In this document: piece by piece, positions 1 to 12,000 of the stretch
How the letters are laid out: every line of letters begins with the position of its first letter
Numbering within the stretch: the first letter of the stretch is position 1
From: Saccoglossus kowalevskii
Taxonomy: Eukaryota; Hemichordata; Enteropneusta; Harrimaniidae
Direction of reading: 5' to 3'
DNA length: 64,000 nucleotides
NCBI RefSeq assembly: GCF_000003605.2
Contig: NW_003109084.1
Location: 421,001-485,000 of the forward strand
The notes under the pieces: model-generated
Database searches by the model: none
What the model was told of the DNA's origin: nothing
Seen by the model: the letters and a program-made list of their open reading frames with translations, nothing else
Position numbers and translations under genes: made by a program

Positions 1-41
1 TACTGAAGAATAGCTAAGTGCTTCAAACCACTCACCAAGGT

Positions 42-152
42 ATGGATTATTGCAATATTGGATTCATCGTGAATGAAGAGAAAGCAGAACGTGTGCGCCA
101 CATGCTGCGTGGTTCATTTTACGTTGTTAAGTTCCAAAGAGTTTTTACGTAA
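42..152 (+). CDS. Short open frame (36 aa) ending just before a histone-type 3' end; unidentified
   Basis: From the ATG at 42 the frame reads MDYCNIGFIVNEEKAERVRH and continues to ...KFQRVFT before a TAA at 150-152. The same frame is open back to a stop at 15-17, so the ATG could be internal and the piece could be the last exon of a gene that starts before the window. The stop lies 16 nt upstream of the stem-loop at 168-183, the spacing expected of a replication-dependent histone mRNA, yet the peptide matches no histone C-terminus I know (H2A, H2B, H3, H4 or a Lys-rich H1 tail). I do not recognise it. It may be a real short or partial gene or a chance frame. Confidence 0.3.
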   Translation: MDYCNIGFIVNEEKAERVRHMLRGSFYVVKFQRVFT

Positions 153-167
153 AAACACAAACAAAAT

Positions 168-183
168 GGCCCTTTTTAGGGCC
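168..183 (+). promoter_or_regulatory. Histone-type mRNA 3' stem-loop
   Basis: The sequence GGCCCTTTTTAGGGCC fits the metazoan histone 3' stem-loop consensus GGYYYUHHUHARRRCC at every position: a 6-bp stem and a UUUU loop. It is followed directly by ACCA, the usual 3' flank and cleavage region. A purine-rich CAAAAAGAGAA follows about 10 nt later at about 198-208, which resembles the histone downstream element that pairs with U7 snRNA. The 5' flank is A-rich (ACAAAAT), also typical. In known genes this structure binds SLBP and gives a non-polyadenylated, S-phase mRNA end. Confidence 0.75.
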
Positions 184-288
184 ACCACACACTCCAAAAA
201 GAGAACTACCGTAACAAACACACTATTTAAATAAATAAAACGCGTTCGTTTTTGACAAATAAAACTTTATTGTTGACCCCGTTCTTGG

Positions 289-519
289 TTAAAAATCACC
301 CTGGGCGTTTAACAGAGGATGTCCCCAACATGTAACTTTTGTGAAAACAAAGGTGTGGGCGCTTGCCCAGGGAGGGGCGCGTGCCCGGGGTAATACGGTA
401 TTCTTAATTTTTGAGACATCCACAGAGATTTTTAAATCTCTCTCAAAGAGATATTGAATATTATTAACACTGATAATAACCTTATTATCTTGCACATATG
501 TTTCATATTCTGTAGTCAT
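289..519 (-). CDS. Short open frame (76 aa), unidentified, with its own poly(A) signal
   Basis: The frame starts MTTEYETYVQDNKVIISVNN and ends ...LLNAQGDF. It has an AT-rich first half and a GC-rich second half (PRARAPPWA). A minus-strand AATAAA (complement of 266-271) lies 18 nt past the stop. It therefore converges on the stem-loop gene to its left with under 140 bp between the two stops. I recognise no domain. The abrupt composition change inside the frame argues against one intact gene, and it may be the remnant of a compact element or a chance frame. Confidence 0.25.
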   Translation of the reverse strand: MTTEYETYVQDNKVIISVNNIQYLFERDLKISVDVSKIKNTVLPRARAPPWASAHTFVFTKVTCWGHPLLNAQGDF

Positions 520-603
520 TTATTGAATGTTTTAGAAAGGCAATTTAATTCGGCAATTTTGTTTAATAAAATTGTTATGCTTTATTAACAAATTAAGATT
601 ATT

Positions 604-3012
604 ATGATCAATTCACATTGCGATAGTGAATTTAATAGGATGTATGTTTCGTGTGAATCAGCCATTATTGAGGTAAAGACGCTGACACTGGGTAGTTGTC
701 ATTATCAAAGTTTACCTAACTATGAAAACTTTCCAGCTGATCTGAATGTAACACAGGCAAAAAGTTTTAATTCATTGTTACAATATCTATTGAATTTAGA
801 AAAGTTTTCTTTCTGTACTCAGAGAGGCAAACATCACAAAACACAAACATGTCTCTAAAACTTGTTTTTTCTCAACAATTAATGATAATAGAAAAATTTT
901 GACTTGAAATTCAAACGTTGCATTAATTTTATTTCAAAGTGATTGCAATGCAAGAACTTTTACTTCATGTCCACATTTAATAAAAGGAATTATTAATTGG
1001 TGTTCTTAATGCACAGACAGATAATGTAATGAATGTATGATAGTCGCTATTTTTATGAGATGGTATAACATTTTATTGGCAGTAAATTAATAAATAATGA
1101 AGTAAATTATTATGTTTGGGTACAGGTAATGTTGAGAAAACTTAATAAAAGATAAAATTAATACTCAGAAACATGGAGACTTGGCAATCAAAATGTCTAA
1201 TTCATTTACATAGTCAATGTAGGTTAGAAACTGCGAGTCGCATATAAATGACTATTACAGCAAAAGCATTTTCAGTCGTTACGAAGACTGCATATACTTT
1301 GCACTTGAATAATTGATGCAAATCAGATTTACTAAATTCAACTAGATTTGAGAATGAAATTATTGTGTTTTGGAGGTGAAAATGGGGAAGATATTATACT
1401 AACTGAGGTCATGTGAAAGTGACCTTTATCCATAAACCAATCATATTGCAGGAATTTTAAATATTGCCTTCTATGGAGACATTATCACATTAAATTATAT
1501 CAAAGTTCTAATATAGATTGGACACTAATCAACTACATTTGTATCCAATCAACGTTACAAATAAAGCTATCTGTATAGTGCTATTATAGTTATTTGTAGT
1601 TGAATTTCTTTGTAAGGGCATAGCAACATCCCCAAGGTGGTTCGATGTCATATGACAGCTGCATAGCAACACAGACTGATAAAATCATGTACTTATGTAC
1701 TGCATGTCTTTCACTACAATTATGTTTATCTTGATCACAAAACCCGTATTTAGCTTTTAAGGCTATTTCCTAACTAGTTCAGTGTGCTTTGAATACTCAG
1801 TGTACAAATTGGTATGTACAGTAACTGTGATATGCTCCAGTCTTTGTACATGTACATGTATTATCAGAGCTTAAGTTATTATTACTCTGCGGAAAAACAC
1901 CATCTGTTTTGTTTTAAGTTATTTTGGGATTCTTACAATTATTTTAAACTTATTGCTTTGCTTGGAATTATTAAAGATCATGGTTGACATCTATTAATAA
2001 CAATATTACAAGAATTGTCTCATGTTGATACTGAAAACAATAATTTCATAAGTCATTCTCAAACCTTGTCATTGAAAAACCAATTAATTTCTCTGCACCT
2101 CCATGTCAGACCCATTTTATAATTTTATTCAGTCCAAATATCTTATTGTCTGAATTGTTGTCTGACTTCCACATTTCAATGTATTTGCCTTGCTTTTTAA
2201 CATGTTATCGTTTTTTTTATTTGTTGTGGAATATGTGGGAAATATAGTTCTGGTACTAAATACTAATATTTATCAACTCATAACATCTAAAAATAAAACA
2301 TAAATAGAACATAAAAATGGACATAATGTACACAACATAACAAAGAAAAAACCCCACAAACTCCTAATCATTCTAAAACACAGTTACTGTCTGGGTAGTA
2401 AGATTGGCTTAAACGAATTGAGCTTCGGGAAATGATGGAAATACATTTATTACTATCATAACTGGTTCCAAAATAATTGATATGAATTTCTGCAATCTAT
2501 GTTCTGGGAAATTTATACAGTATCGTGTACAGTTGTCACATGTTCTAGATTTAACTGCTATCTGTTTGTATCTGCCAGTTTCAATTTTAGGACAATGATT
2601 ACGAACTCTGAATCTAGTTCAGTTCATTTCAAGCTACCGGTATAAACACACGTTAACCTTTTCACTATCAATCGTTCTTGCCCAAATTTATCTGCACTTT
2701 TTTTGTATATTCTTCAATATTTCTGGACATAAACCCTAATTTTGGAGCCAACAGAAAAGATTTGAGTCAATTTTAAATTTTTACTCAAAATGTTTTCTAT
2801 TTTTGTCTATTTTGTGATGAAAAGAGGGAACTGGTGGTGAAAAGGTTAAACATTCTGTAATATCTGTAAAGTATTAACAGAAGAAATTTGCTCTCTATGG
2901 TCATTTTCCCACTGTTTTTAAAATAATTTTGTTTGATCTCTATGTATGCATGATGTTTGAATATATAATTTGAAATAGATTGACATGAAGACCAATTTTT
3001 TTTCTCGCGCAG
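604..3012. other. No gene recognised; OCA2-like 5' intron sequence expected
   Basis: About 2.4 kb of AT-rich sequence. An 84-residue open frame at 604-858 shows no motif and no convincing splice context. The OCA2 family has a cytoplasmic N-terminus and a first membrane segment before the luminal loop. I looked for a hydrophobic exon ending in phase 0 and found none, so that exon probably lies upstream of the window. Confidence 0.5.
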
Positions 3013-3085
3013 ATCATCATGTCCATGCAGAATGAACGTGAAGAAGGCGGATATGCATGTACTGTGTCGAATACTATGAATGAGA
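3013..3085 (+). CDS. OCA2: OCA2-like exon: start of the luminal loop
   Basis: A pyrimidine-rich tract ending in CGCGCAG precedes the exon, and GAGA|GTATCC is the donor. It reads [20 protein letters not shown] then TMNE. It ends in phase 1, and joining to 5072 gives NETLNIS. That pair of N-glycosylation sequons lines up with NYSVNLS in human OCA2 (recalled), which is the main support. The donor is weaker than the others in this gene, so this exon is less certain than the rest. Confidence 0.6.
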
Positions 3086-6000
3086 GTATCCTTTACAAAA
3101 GGCATCAGTGTTGCCATGGTTTCAGTTGATGTAGTTACAAACGCATTGATAAATATGGTTAATTGTCAAATAGATTTGCTAAGGATTTGCGAGTAGTTAT
3201 CCTATTAGGTCTCATATTGTGATTGTGTTAGGGGGTTGGTAGTCACTTTTTATGGCAAGGCTCCCTAACCTGGTAAATATTATGAGTTTGAATTAATCCA
3301 TACTATTCCATTATACTGAAACTTTGTTTATGTAAAAAAAAAAAAAGAAATTATTTTCAATGAAAAACATTATTTATTATAAATATGTCAATGTTTTTGT
3401 CAATGTTTTACTGGAACAGAAAATTATTTTCACACAATTTATTTACCATGGAATATCTTCTCAGCACACTCAGCAAAAAAAAAGTGGGTATGTGATGCTT
3501 AATTATTGCCTAAAAACTATAATCAATATATATTGTAAAAACGATAATAAACAAAATAAAATGAATTTTGACTCAAAAATTAATAAATGATTATTAATAG
3601 TTATAATTTCTGACCAATACATTAGTTGTTTATATCATTGATAAACATAACTAGTTATTAAAGTTCTTTACTGATGTTGTTTCTGTAGCCTTATTAAAGG
3701 TCTTTAATAAGGCGACTGATATTAAATAATTGATGCTCTGATTTTATGGGAACTGCAAAATGTCATTTGTGTTCCATCATGTATGGACTTACAATTAATC
3801 ACCTTTGATTCAAATTTCTGTTGCCTGGATATTTCCCAACATCAATAATTTCAATAGCTGTATGAATAATATCTAATAGTGCTTCTACACAAATTGTTAT
3901 ACAGCTTCATAAATAGTAAATGTAGTTGCGAGATTTATTTTTTATCTTCTTGTACAAATCTTTTGGGGGAAAATTCTCTTCAACACCATCTCCATTTTTG
4001 AAATCTAGTTTTCATAAATAACTAATTCACAATTGTATGGGTTCAACTTTTGACTTTTTACTCAAAATATATGCACAAATATTCTCCTGTGAATATTATT
4101 TTATCTCACTATAGTTCAAAAGGTCAGAGAAAAATGAGAAATAACAGGAAATGGAAATCAGTATCAAAATCCTGTCATAGAAGGGTTTCTACATGGAATA
4201 ATATCCAAATTGCTTTTTTGTTGCTGTCGATAAGAATGTAACATAAGTGTTATAATTTTTGCTGAGGTATATGTTGTAGAATATTTGAAATGTTATTTAT
4301 CTCCAAACGAGTATTTTTTTCAGAGTGTACTGTACATGGATTTTTATAACATGTATCACTAACACCCTGGTAAGATCAAAATGGCTGCCAAGATCAAAGT
4401 TGTTGCTGGGATAAAAATGGCTGACGCGATCAAAATGGCTGCCAAAATCAGAATGGCTGCTGAGACCAAAAAGGCTGCCAAAATCTTCCACAAGACTTGT
4501 TTTGTTTTACCAACAGTGTTAAATTATCTTCTGTCATTGCATCCATTGTTTCTTAGATATATGTTACCATGATATTTAGAACAGAGTATGCAATAATGGT
4601 AAAGAATGAAATACTAATTGAGGGCAATTACAAGTCTTGTGGCTCTTAACTCTCAATGAAATCGCAGCAACCATTTTTTGCCCTATTACATCACCAACTT
4701 GTATACTTGATCAGAATTGCATGAAAACAAATATACCAAAGAATGGTTTCAAATCAAATATTTCCCTGGTTTGATAAAACAATATTTAAATGTTTATTTT
4801 AGTGGTTTTTGCACGACTCAAATGTAGTGAGACATAACAACCATGGGATATTGAAATCTGCAAGTCGTCCATCAACTGATTATCCATTCTTTTTGAAACA
4901 CTGACAAAGATACACAAAATAAATTTAATCTTAAATTCATCTCCATGTTCACATCAGAACTATAGATAAAAGAATATCCCACCATATTCCCTATATACAG
5001 TGCTTGCAATAAAATAGATTTTCCCCCATGAATATCAGTTCGTTGTTTGTTTCCTCAACTCATTTACACAGCTCTGAACATATCTGATAACACTATGGAG
5101 TCTGACAGTGGATACATACAGATAATTGCTAGAGGGGCGTTTGAAGATCCGAATCGAATGGCGTCCAGGTACAACGTCACAATACAGGTAGTCAGGGCAG
5201 GCGGTGAACCTATACCAAGTGCTCATCCGTGGGTATTACCCATATCCAAGGATATCACTCTTGAAGGTGGTGAACCCGCACAGTTCAAGGAGATGTTCCC
5301 ATTAGAAAGAACTAGGTAAGATTTCAAGGGTAGATTATCTGGGGCTTGAATGACCTTTCTCTTGAGATTGAGGTCATGGGTGTTGTGTACTAGTTAATTT
5401 CACTTTCTGTTTAACATTTATATATGAAATGGTTGACTAGAACAACACTATGTTGAAACAATTTTGTCGAAAGTTGAATATATCATTATTTAAAGTATGA
5501 AATCATTACATGTATTTGTCTATTGTGTAAAAGAAATGATTTTCTAAGAAAGTAGCAGGCATTCCACAGGCAAGTCTAAAACGATTAACTGTAGACAGAT
5601 TTTGACGTAAAATTTTCACTACTTGATGTGCTAAAATATATATGTATTTTTTAAATCCCTGTCTGAAACCTCCAGTAACTTTGAATACTTGATTGAACAA
5701 TTTATTGAGTTGGTAAAATCTTCCATTTATCCACTCTAACCATTTAACACTTCATTGCATCAGTAATCTGTCAGAAAGCATCCTGTTAGCCTAATGCTCA
5801 TCACCCTAAAGACTCTGGTTACCTTCTACAATTCTCTAATGGGTCTATAGCCTTCTGATAGGTTAAACAGTGACCTACTGAGTCAAAGTGCAAATGTCGC
5901 GGACTGTCCTTTGATGAAAACAGCGAAGGTGGCAAGTCACTCAAAGGAGATCAAATCCAATGCGATTCACAAAATAAAGTTCTTGTCACTAGATTGCAGT

Positions 6001-9000
6001 ATTTAAAACACAAATGAATAAAATCTCAACAGTGCCTTTGTTTGAAAACCAGTTTGTAATTATATACAAAATGCGTCCTTGTTTTGAGGATGTCAATTTG
6101 CAGTATTGTAACAAAAACTACAGTTTAAACTTGACTTTATCAGTAATGTGAATCTCCCTATGGCAAGGTTTCAATGTTTTCACTATGCCTGTTGTTCATT
6201 TTAATTACATCACTCTGTCCCAAAGGATATCAAGAGACATTAACTAGGGATAAAATACTGGCAGTAATGACTTCTAAAAATGCTGACTGTCTGACTGCAA
6301 AGTGAATGATGCGGTTGAGTTCTCCGACATCCTTGCCACATGTGTCCAGAATCTATAACAGATTAGAGTAGTACTATAATAGGAGTAATGTTCACTACGT
6401 TCAAATTTCACTATTTATATCAAGTGCATTTTCCAGCTTAATTGCACGATTTGTCAGAGAAGCGATCAACTTTAAGCTAATATTCATGTACTCATTTGTT
6501 TGAATTTGGTGAATTTATCAGTCTGTGAAATTAGCGACCTTTAATCCCAGTGGACGATAAAGCTGCTTGTTTACTGTACCTAATTGATATTCCATATCTG
6601 GGTATTTAATCACATATGTTAAAATACATTATACATATATTAATCTCAATTGTTACAGTCCAATTACCCTCTCACCATGCTAACTAATAATGCCCACTTG
6701 TGATGCGAGTACCCTCTTGAGACAGAAATGTTTTCGTTTTTTTCACAAAGAAAAATAATAGGGTTATGAGGCCAATCATATATTTTTTTCCAATTTGTAG
6801 TCATTATGTACAAGTAAATTTGGAAAGGGGTAATCAATGCAAAGCTACTTGTGCCCGATTGGTTACCCAACCCTGACACCTAACTGACACATCAATTAGA
6901 CAGCAGCTTGGTTGCTGATGTTCTTTTTTATATATTTGCCTTGTATTCTTTGACTGGACTGCATCCTGAAAATGATTAAAAACAAAGTCATTGCTTAAAT
7001 TAAAAAAAAAATTGATAAAAAGAAAAGAAAAGACTTCACATAAGTAACGCTCCACAAATGTTTACTGCTAATAAACTTTTTCTTTCTTGAAATTCACAAA
7101 TTGTGAAATTAAAGCAATTTACAGCAGATGAAAAAAAATGGACAGCAGCACAGATTGAGTAGAGAAAAAAATAGATGCACAAAATTGCTTGAGCCTCACT
7201 GCCAATTATTGGCTTGTTAAACTTAATTATTCATGAACTATGAGCCCTGAGGTCAAAGGTCAAAATTTGAAGCTTAAACCTCTTGATTAAATTGCTTCCC
7301 CAAGATTTGGGAACATATCCTAAATTGTAAAGTTATGTAATTTAATGTGTAATATAAATCAGAAAGTAATTATAGAATAAAACTGGAAAAGCAGCGTGAT
7401 ATTTATAATTGGTGTACCCAAGTCAGTAAAGTTGAACGACCTGTGCATCAGACGCTGTGATGACCCAGACAATTAAGATTGTGCATACCACTTAAATTGT
7501 TAGAAAAATATTTCCCCTTAATTTTATATTATATATATTTATAGCGCTGTAGAAACATGCCATAATATGCTTGTAATATGTGCTGTGCATTCAGTTTAAC
7601 TAGTGGATGTTCAGATCGTCACTCAAGCTTACTTTGTATATGAAACCATTGATAATTAAAACATATGTACAGCAAACATAATTGCTTGTTAACACATCAC
7701 CAGCTGAAAGCTTTGAATAGCCATACACAGCCGGGAATGTGTTAAACATTGTGTTCATATTTAAAAACAGTAATAATGATTCAACATGAGATGACACATG
7801 TCCATATTTCCACACACAGTAATAATTTCACATGATATATATTACATTATTGTTCACATGTGCACGTATAGTAATAATTATTTCACAAGAGATGACGTCC
7901 ATATTTACACAAAGTAATAATTTCACATGATATAATACATTATTGTTCACATGTGCACACAAAATAATAATTATTTCACAAGAGATGACATGTGCATATT
8001 TACACAAAGTAATAATTTCACATATAATACATTATTGTTCACATGTGCACGCATAGTAATAATTATTTCACAAGAGATGACATGTCCATATTTACACAAA
8101 GTAATAATTTCACATGATATAATACATTGTTTTCATGTACACACAGTAATGATTTCACATGAGATGACATGTGTCCGTATTTACACACACAAAATAATAA
8201 TTCCACATGACAATACATTGTCCACATATGCACAAACAGTAATAATAATTTCACATGACATGACGCATGTATTCATTTGCACATACATAACATTAAGAAT
8301 GATTTCTGTATTTTTTGTAGTATACATGACAAATACCAGATGATCATCACCTCAAATACTGAGCAGACTGTTGGATTCATGGCCTCCTATGTGGGTCTCC
8401 CCAAATCAGTAGAGAACCAAGTCATCTATGCGGCCATCATCCTTGTCGGAGTGTATGTGCTTATAGTGTTTGATGTAAGTCATTTATATATATATTATAT
8501 ATTCCATATTCTTTTCCTTTCTTCTAAATTCTTGGTGCCCTTAGTTCTTAAAACTCAACAAAAGAGGGCGCTATTCGATACAATTTTCATATGGTTGATG
8601 TACATATTCTGCAATTTTTGTTTGTTTCAGCTTGTCCATCGTACATTGGCCGCTATGATTGGTGCAATGGCTGCCTTGGCAACTCTTTCTGCAATGAATC
8701 AGAGGCCGTCTTTGGAGTATATTATGAAGTGGATTGACTATGAAACATTAGCATTGTTATGGGGAATGGTGAGTTTGCAATGATGAGTTACGCTGTAAAT
8801 AGTGTAGCTTGATATTCGACTTGGATAGTGTGATATAGTATGTCCTGTTTGCCTCCTATTTTACATAAAAGTTGTGGCTTTTTTCTGGTTTAAAAGCTTC
8901 CCCGCCAATTTGGTGTTTTCCGGTGAGGTTATAGTCATAATGAAATATTGTTTTTTTGTCACACAAGGTTTTCAACAGATTATTTCTCACTCTCATTGCA

Positions 9001-12000
9001 ATGATTCAATTTTTTCTTGTTACAGATGACTATGGTAGCCATATTTGCTGATACTGGCGTGTTTGATTGGTCAGCATTGATGGCTTACAAGTTAGCCAAA
9101 GGTCGTGTCTGGGTGTTGATCACCATACTCTGTTTGTTTACGGGTTGTATCTCTGCATTCCTGGATAATGTTACAACTATTTTACTTATAACACCAGTCA
9201 CCATTAGGTCAGTATCTGATTTTCCCTCATTCTGAACTTCCATATAGGTATAAAACAAAATTCAAAATGGCCGACTGGTTTGTTCAAAGCTGACAGTACA
9301 GTTAAATGTAACACCACATCTTTAATATATAAACCTATATTGAAATTGATCAAATATGATTGATTAACAGCCACTTTTTTAATGTCAAAAGTCATTCCAT
9401 TGTTTGTCCGTTTCATTCTAAACATTACATCACAAAAAAAGAAAATCATACTTCCCCGATCATAAGTCCAGACAGGGGCCTCAACATGTATAATAGGGGA
9501 AAGTAATGGGACCTAAGAACCACCACAGAAAAGATTAAGGTATTTGTTTTTCAGTTTTCTAAGCAAAGCAATTTCCGCAATGATGTTTGTCTGCACAATT
9601 TGACTTGCAACAACATACTATGACATTACAGGTCAAGTTTGTTATTAACCAATCAGAATGCTGTAACACGATTTTCTGAGGATTTCTGAATGTTGATGAT
9701 GGCATTTTTAACGCAAATAGGAAGTGAATTACCACAATGTTAAAATATTATCTGTTGGCACTGATTTTGATAAAAAAAGACTTTCTTAAAAAAAGGTTTA
9801 TTTGCAAACTGAGCGTGGAAGAAGCAATTAACATCTTTCACAGTCATGTTGAAGCACAGTTTACCCGTTCACACCTAATTTATGATATACCGATACACTG
9901 AGATTTTTCAGGAAAAAAAAAATATCCGATGACACGGTTTCATCACTTGACAATCATATTTTTAGCATTAGTCTAAAGTTGAAAGGGTAGGCTTATAATC
10001 CAAGGGCTATTGACTGGGGAAGTTCAGTATGATTAGAAAAGATCCTTGCATTTATTTTTTAACCATCACACAGGAATCACCAGGAATTTCTGAATAAAGG
10101 GTTATAGAGAATGCAATGCAGATTCAGAACAGTATTGAAACATTGTTCACCCAATCACAGCTGTTATAAATGAACACCTTATTTTGTAACCACGAAAAAT
10201 ATAAATTTAGTTTCTATTTAGATGACAGGAAATATTAAACCCATTCCAAAATTAATGCCTAAATTAGAATGAAATTTTGAACTCTATTGACCCATTTATT
10301 TTCTGAAAGCTTGAATGCCAGCATATTTCACAGCATCACAGGTGGTGTAAGGCATATGTGCACATCATAAATGTGTTAATCTTATGTCTATAGATACATG
10401 TATTTTATATAACATCGTAATGTACTGGTACTGTATGCTCCATTAGTAGAGTCATACTTCAAAGTACCTAGTAATAAACTATTAAAGAGTATTTGCATAC
10501 TGAGCAGAAATGTTATACTCTTCCTTACAATTAGAGATAGCCTCTATATGAAATGAATAAATATGCTATCATCAAACGTATTTTCATATATTTTCCATTT
10601 TGGTATAATTTTCATATTTAATTGATGTTTGAAATCAGTAACTCATATTTGGGTGTAAAATTCTTCGATTGTGGTAGTGAAAGAGCAATCGATAATGGAA
10701 CAATGTTGTTTAGTCCATTGTGTATGTGTTCATGATAGTACAAGGTTAATTTAAGAGAAATGATGTATAGACTGACATGTTGCAAAGGTTATGTCATATT
10801 TTGCAGTATTCTTATAACAATTGTATTATTTACCTCATTGAATTGTTTGGTGTTTAATGCCTGGGACTGGTCAAGCTAGTGATTATTACTGTAATGTATG
10901 TGGTTACAAATATATTATAATGCAACGTTTTCTGAATTTTTATTATGTATTCATTTTTACAGACTATGTGAAGTACTGAATTTAGATCCTATATGGGTGC
11001 TGATAGCTTTAGTGTTGTTTTCTAATATTGGTGGTACCGCTACTGCAGTGGGAGACCCCCCTAATGTGATTATTGTGTCAAATAAAGAAATTCAGGAAGC
11101 GGTAAGTCAAGGTCAAATAATGTTTTGAAAGTTTTCCCTGCCTGAAACGTTAGTGTAGAATTTTGTAGCTTTTCTATAAATTTATTGTCAAATTTTAAAG
11201 ATATTGATATTTTAAAGATATTTTTAATATGGATAATTCATATAATTATATTGTTCGGTACTTTGTATTGATAAATATTTCAGTATTCAATAGTATTAGA
11301 CAATCAAATTCTCAAGTTCACTGGTTGTTTTGGTACATACAATAACAAATTGGTTTTTCATCCAACTATTACTGTTGTGTGTCCTGCAAAAGAAACGTTT
11401 TCATTTTATGAGAAATCATAATGAATTTGGTCTAAAAAATGGAGTACTGAACAACAATATTGAAAAATATATGTTTTCTTTCATATTGCATCTTTAAGCG
11501 AATATACTATGACACAAATCTTTCTGCAAAGACTACATGTAAGGTTTTAACAATATATATATTTTTTTGGTTTCCTGGCCAATTATACTTTTTATAGAAC
11601 ATTGATGATACCAAATCCCACGCACCTTCTCATAAGCTGTGCCTACTAGTACAGGAAAAAATAATCTATCTCTGCATGTTTACAAGCTATTTTTACAATA
11701 ATATTAAAAATAAATAAATAAGTGACTGTAAGTTTATATGAAAAGCGTGGTTATCTATAGTCTTCATAATAAAACATTTAGAGTTTTGAAGGATTATGTT
11801 GGCATTTTAATCAGAGTTTCTATTACACAAATAATGAAAAATGTTTGGAAAATATGCCTTATTTGGATATAATTTAAAACAGACCAATTCTTTCCTTGTT
11901 GTGCATGTTGTTTGGAGAAAGCATTGCAAACAATTGTGATAGGAAAAACAAAATGGATCAATTATGCTAGTAGAACTTAAAATTAATAAGGTTTATTTTA

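Noticed and set aside
7951-8343. 130-codon plus frame leading into OCA2-like exon 8321
   Set aside because: It is the ~90-bp minisatellite read in frame and is separated from the real exon by the acceptor at 8319-8320.
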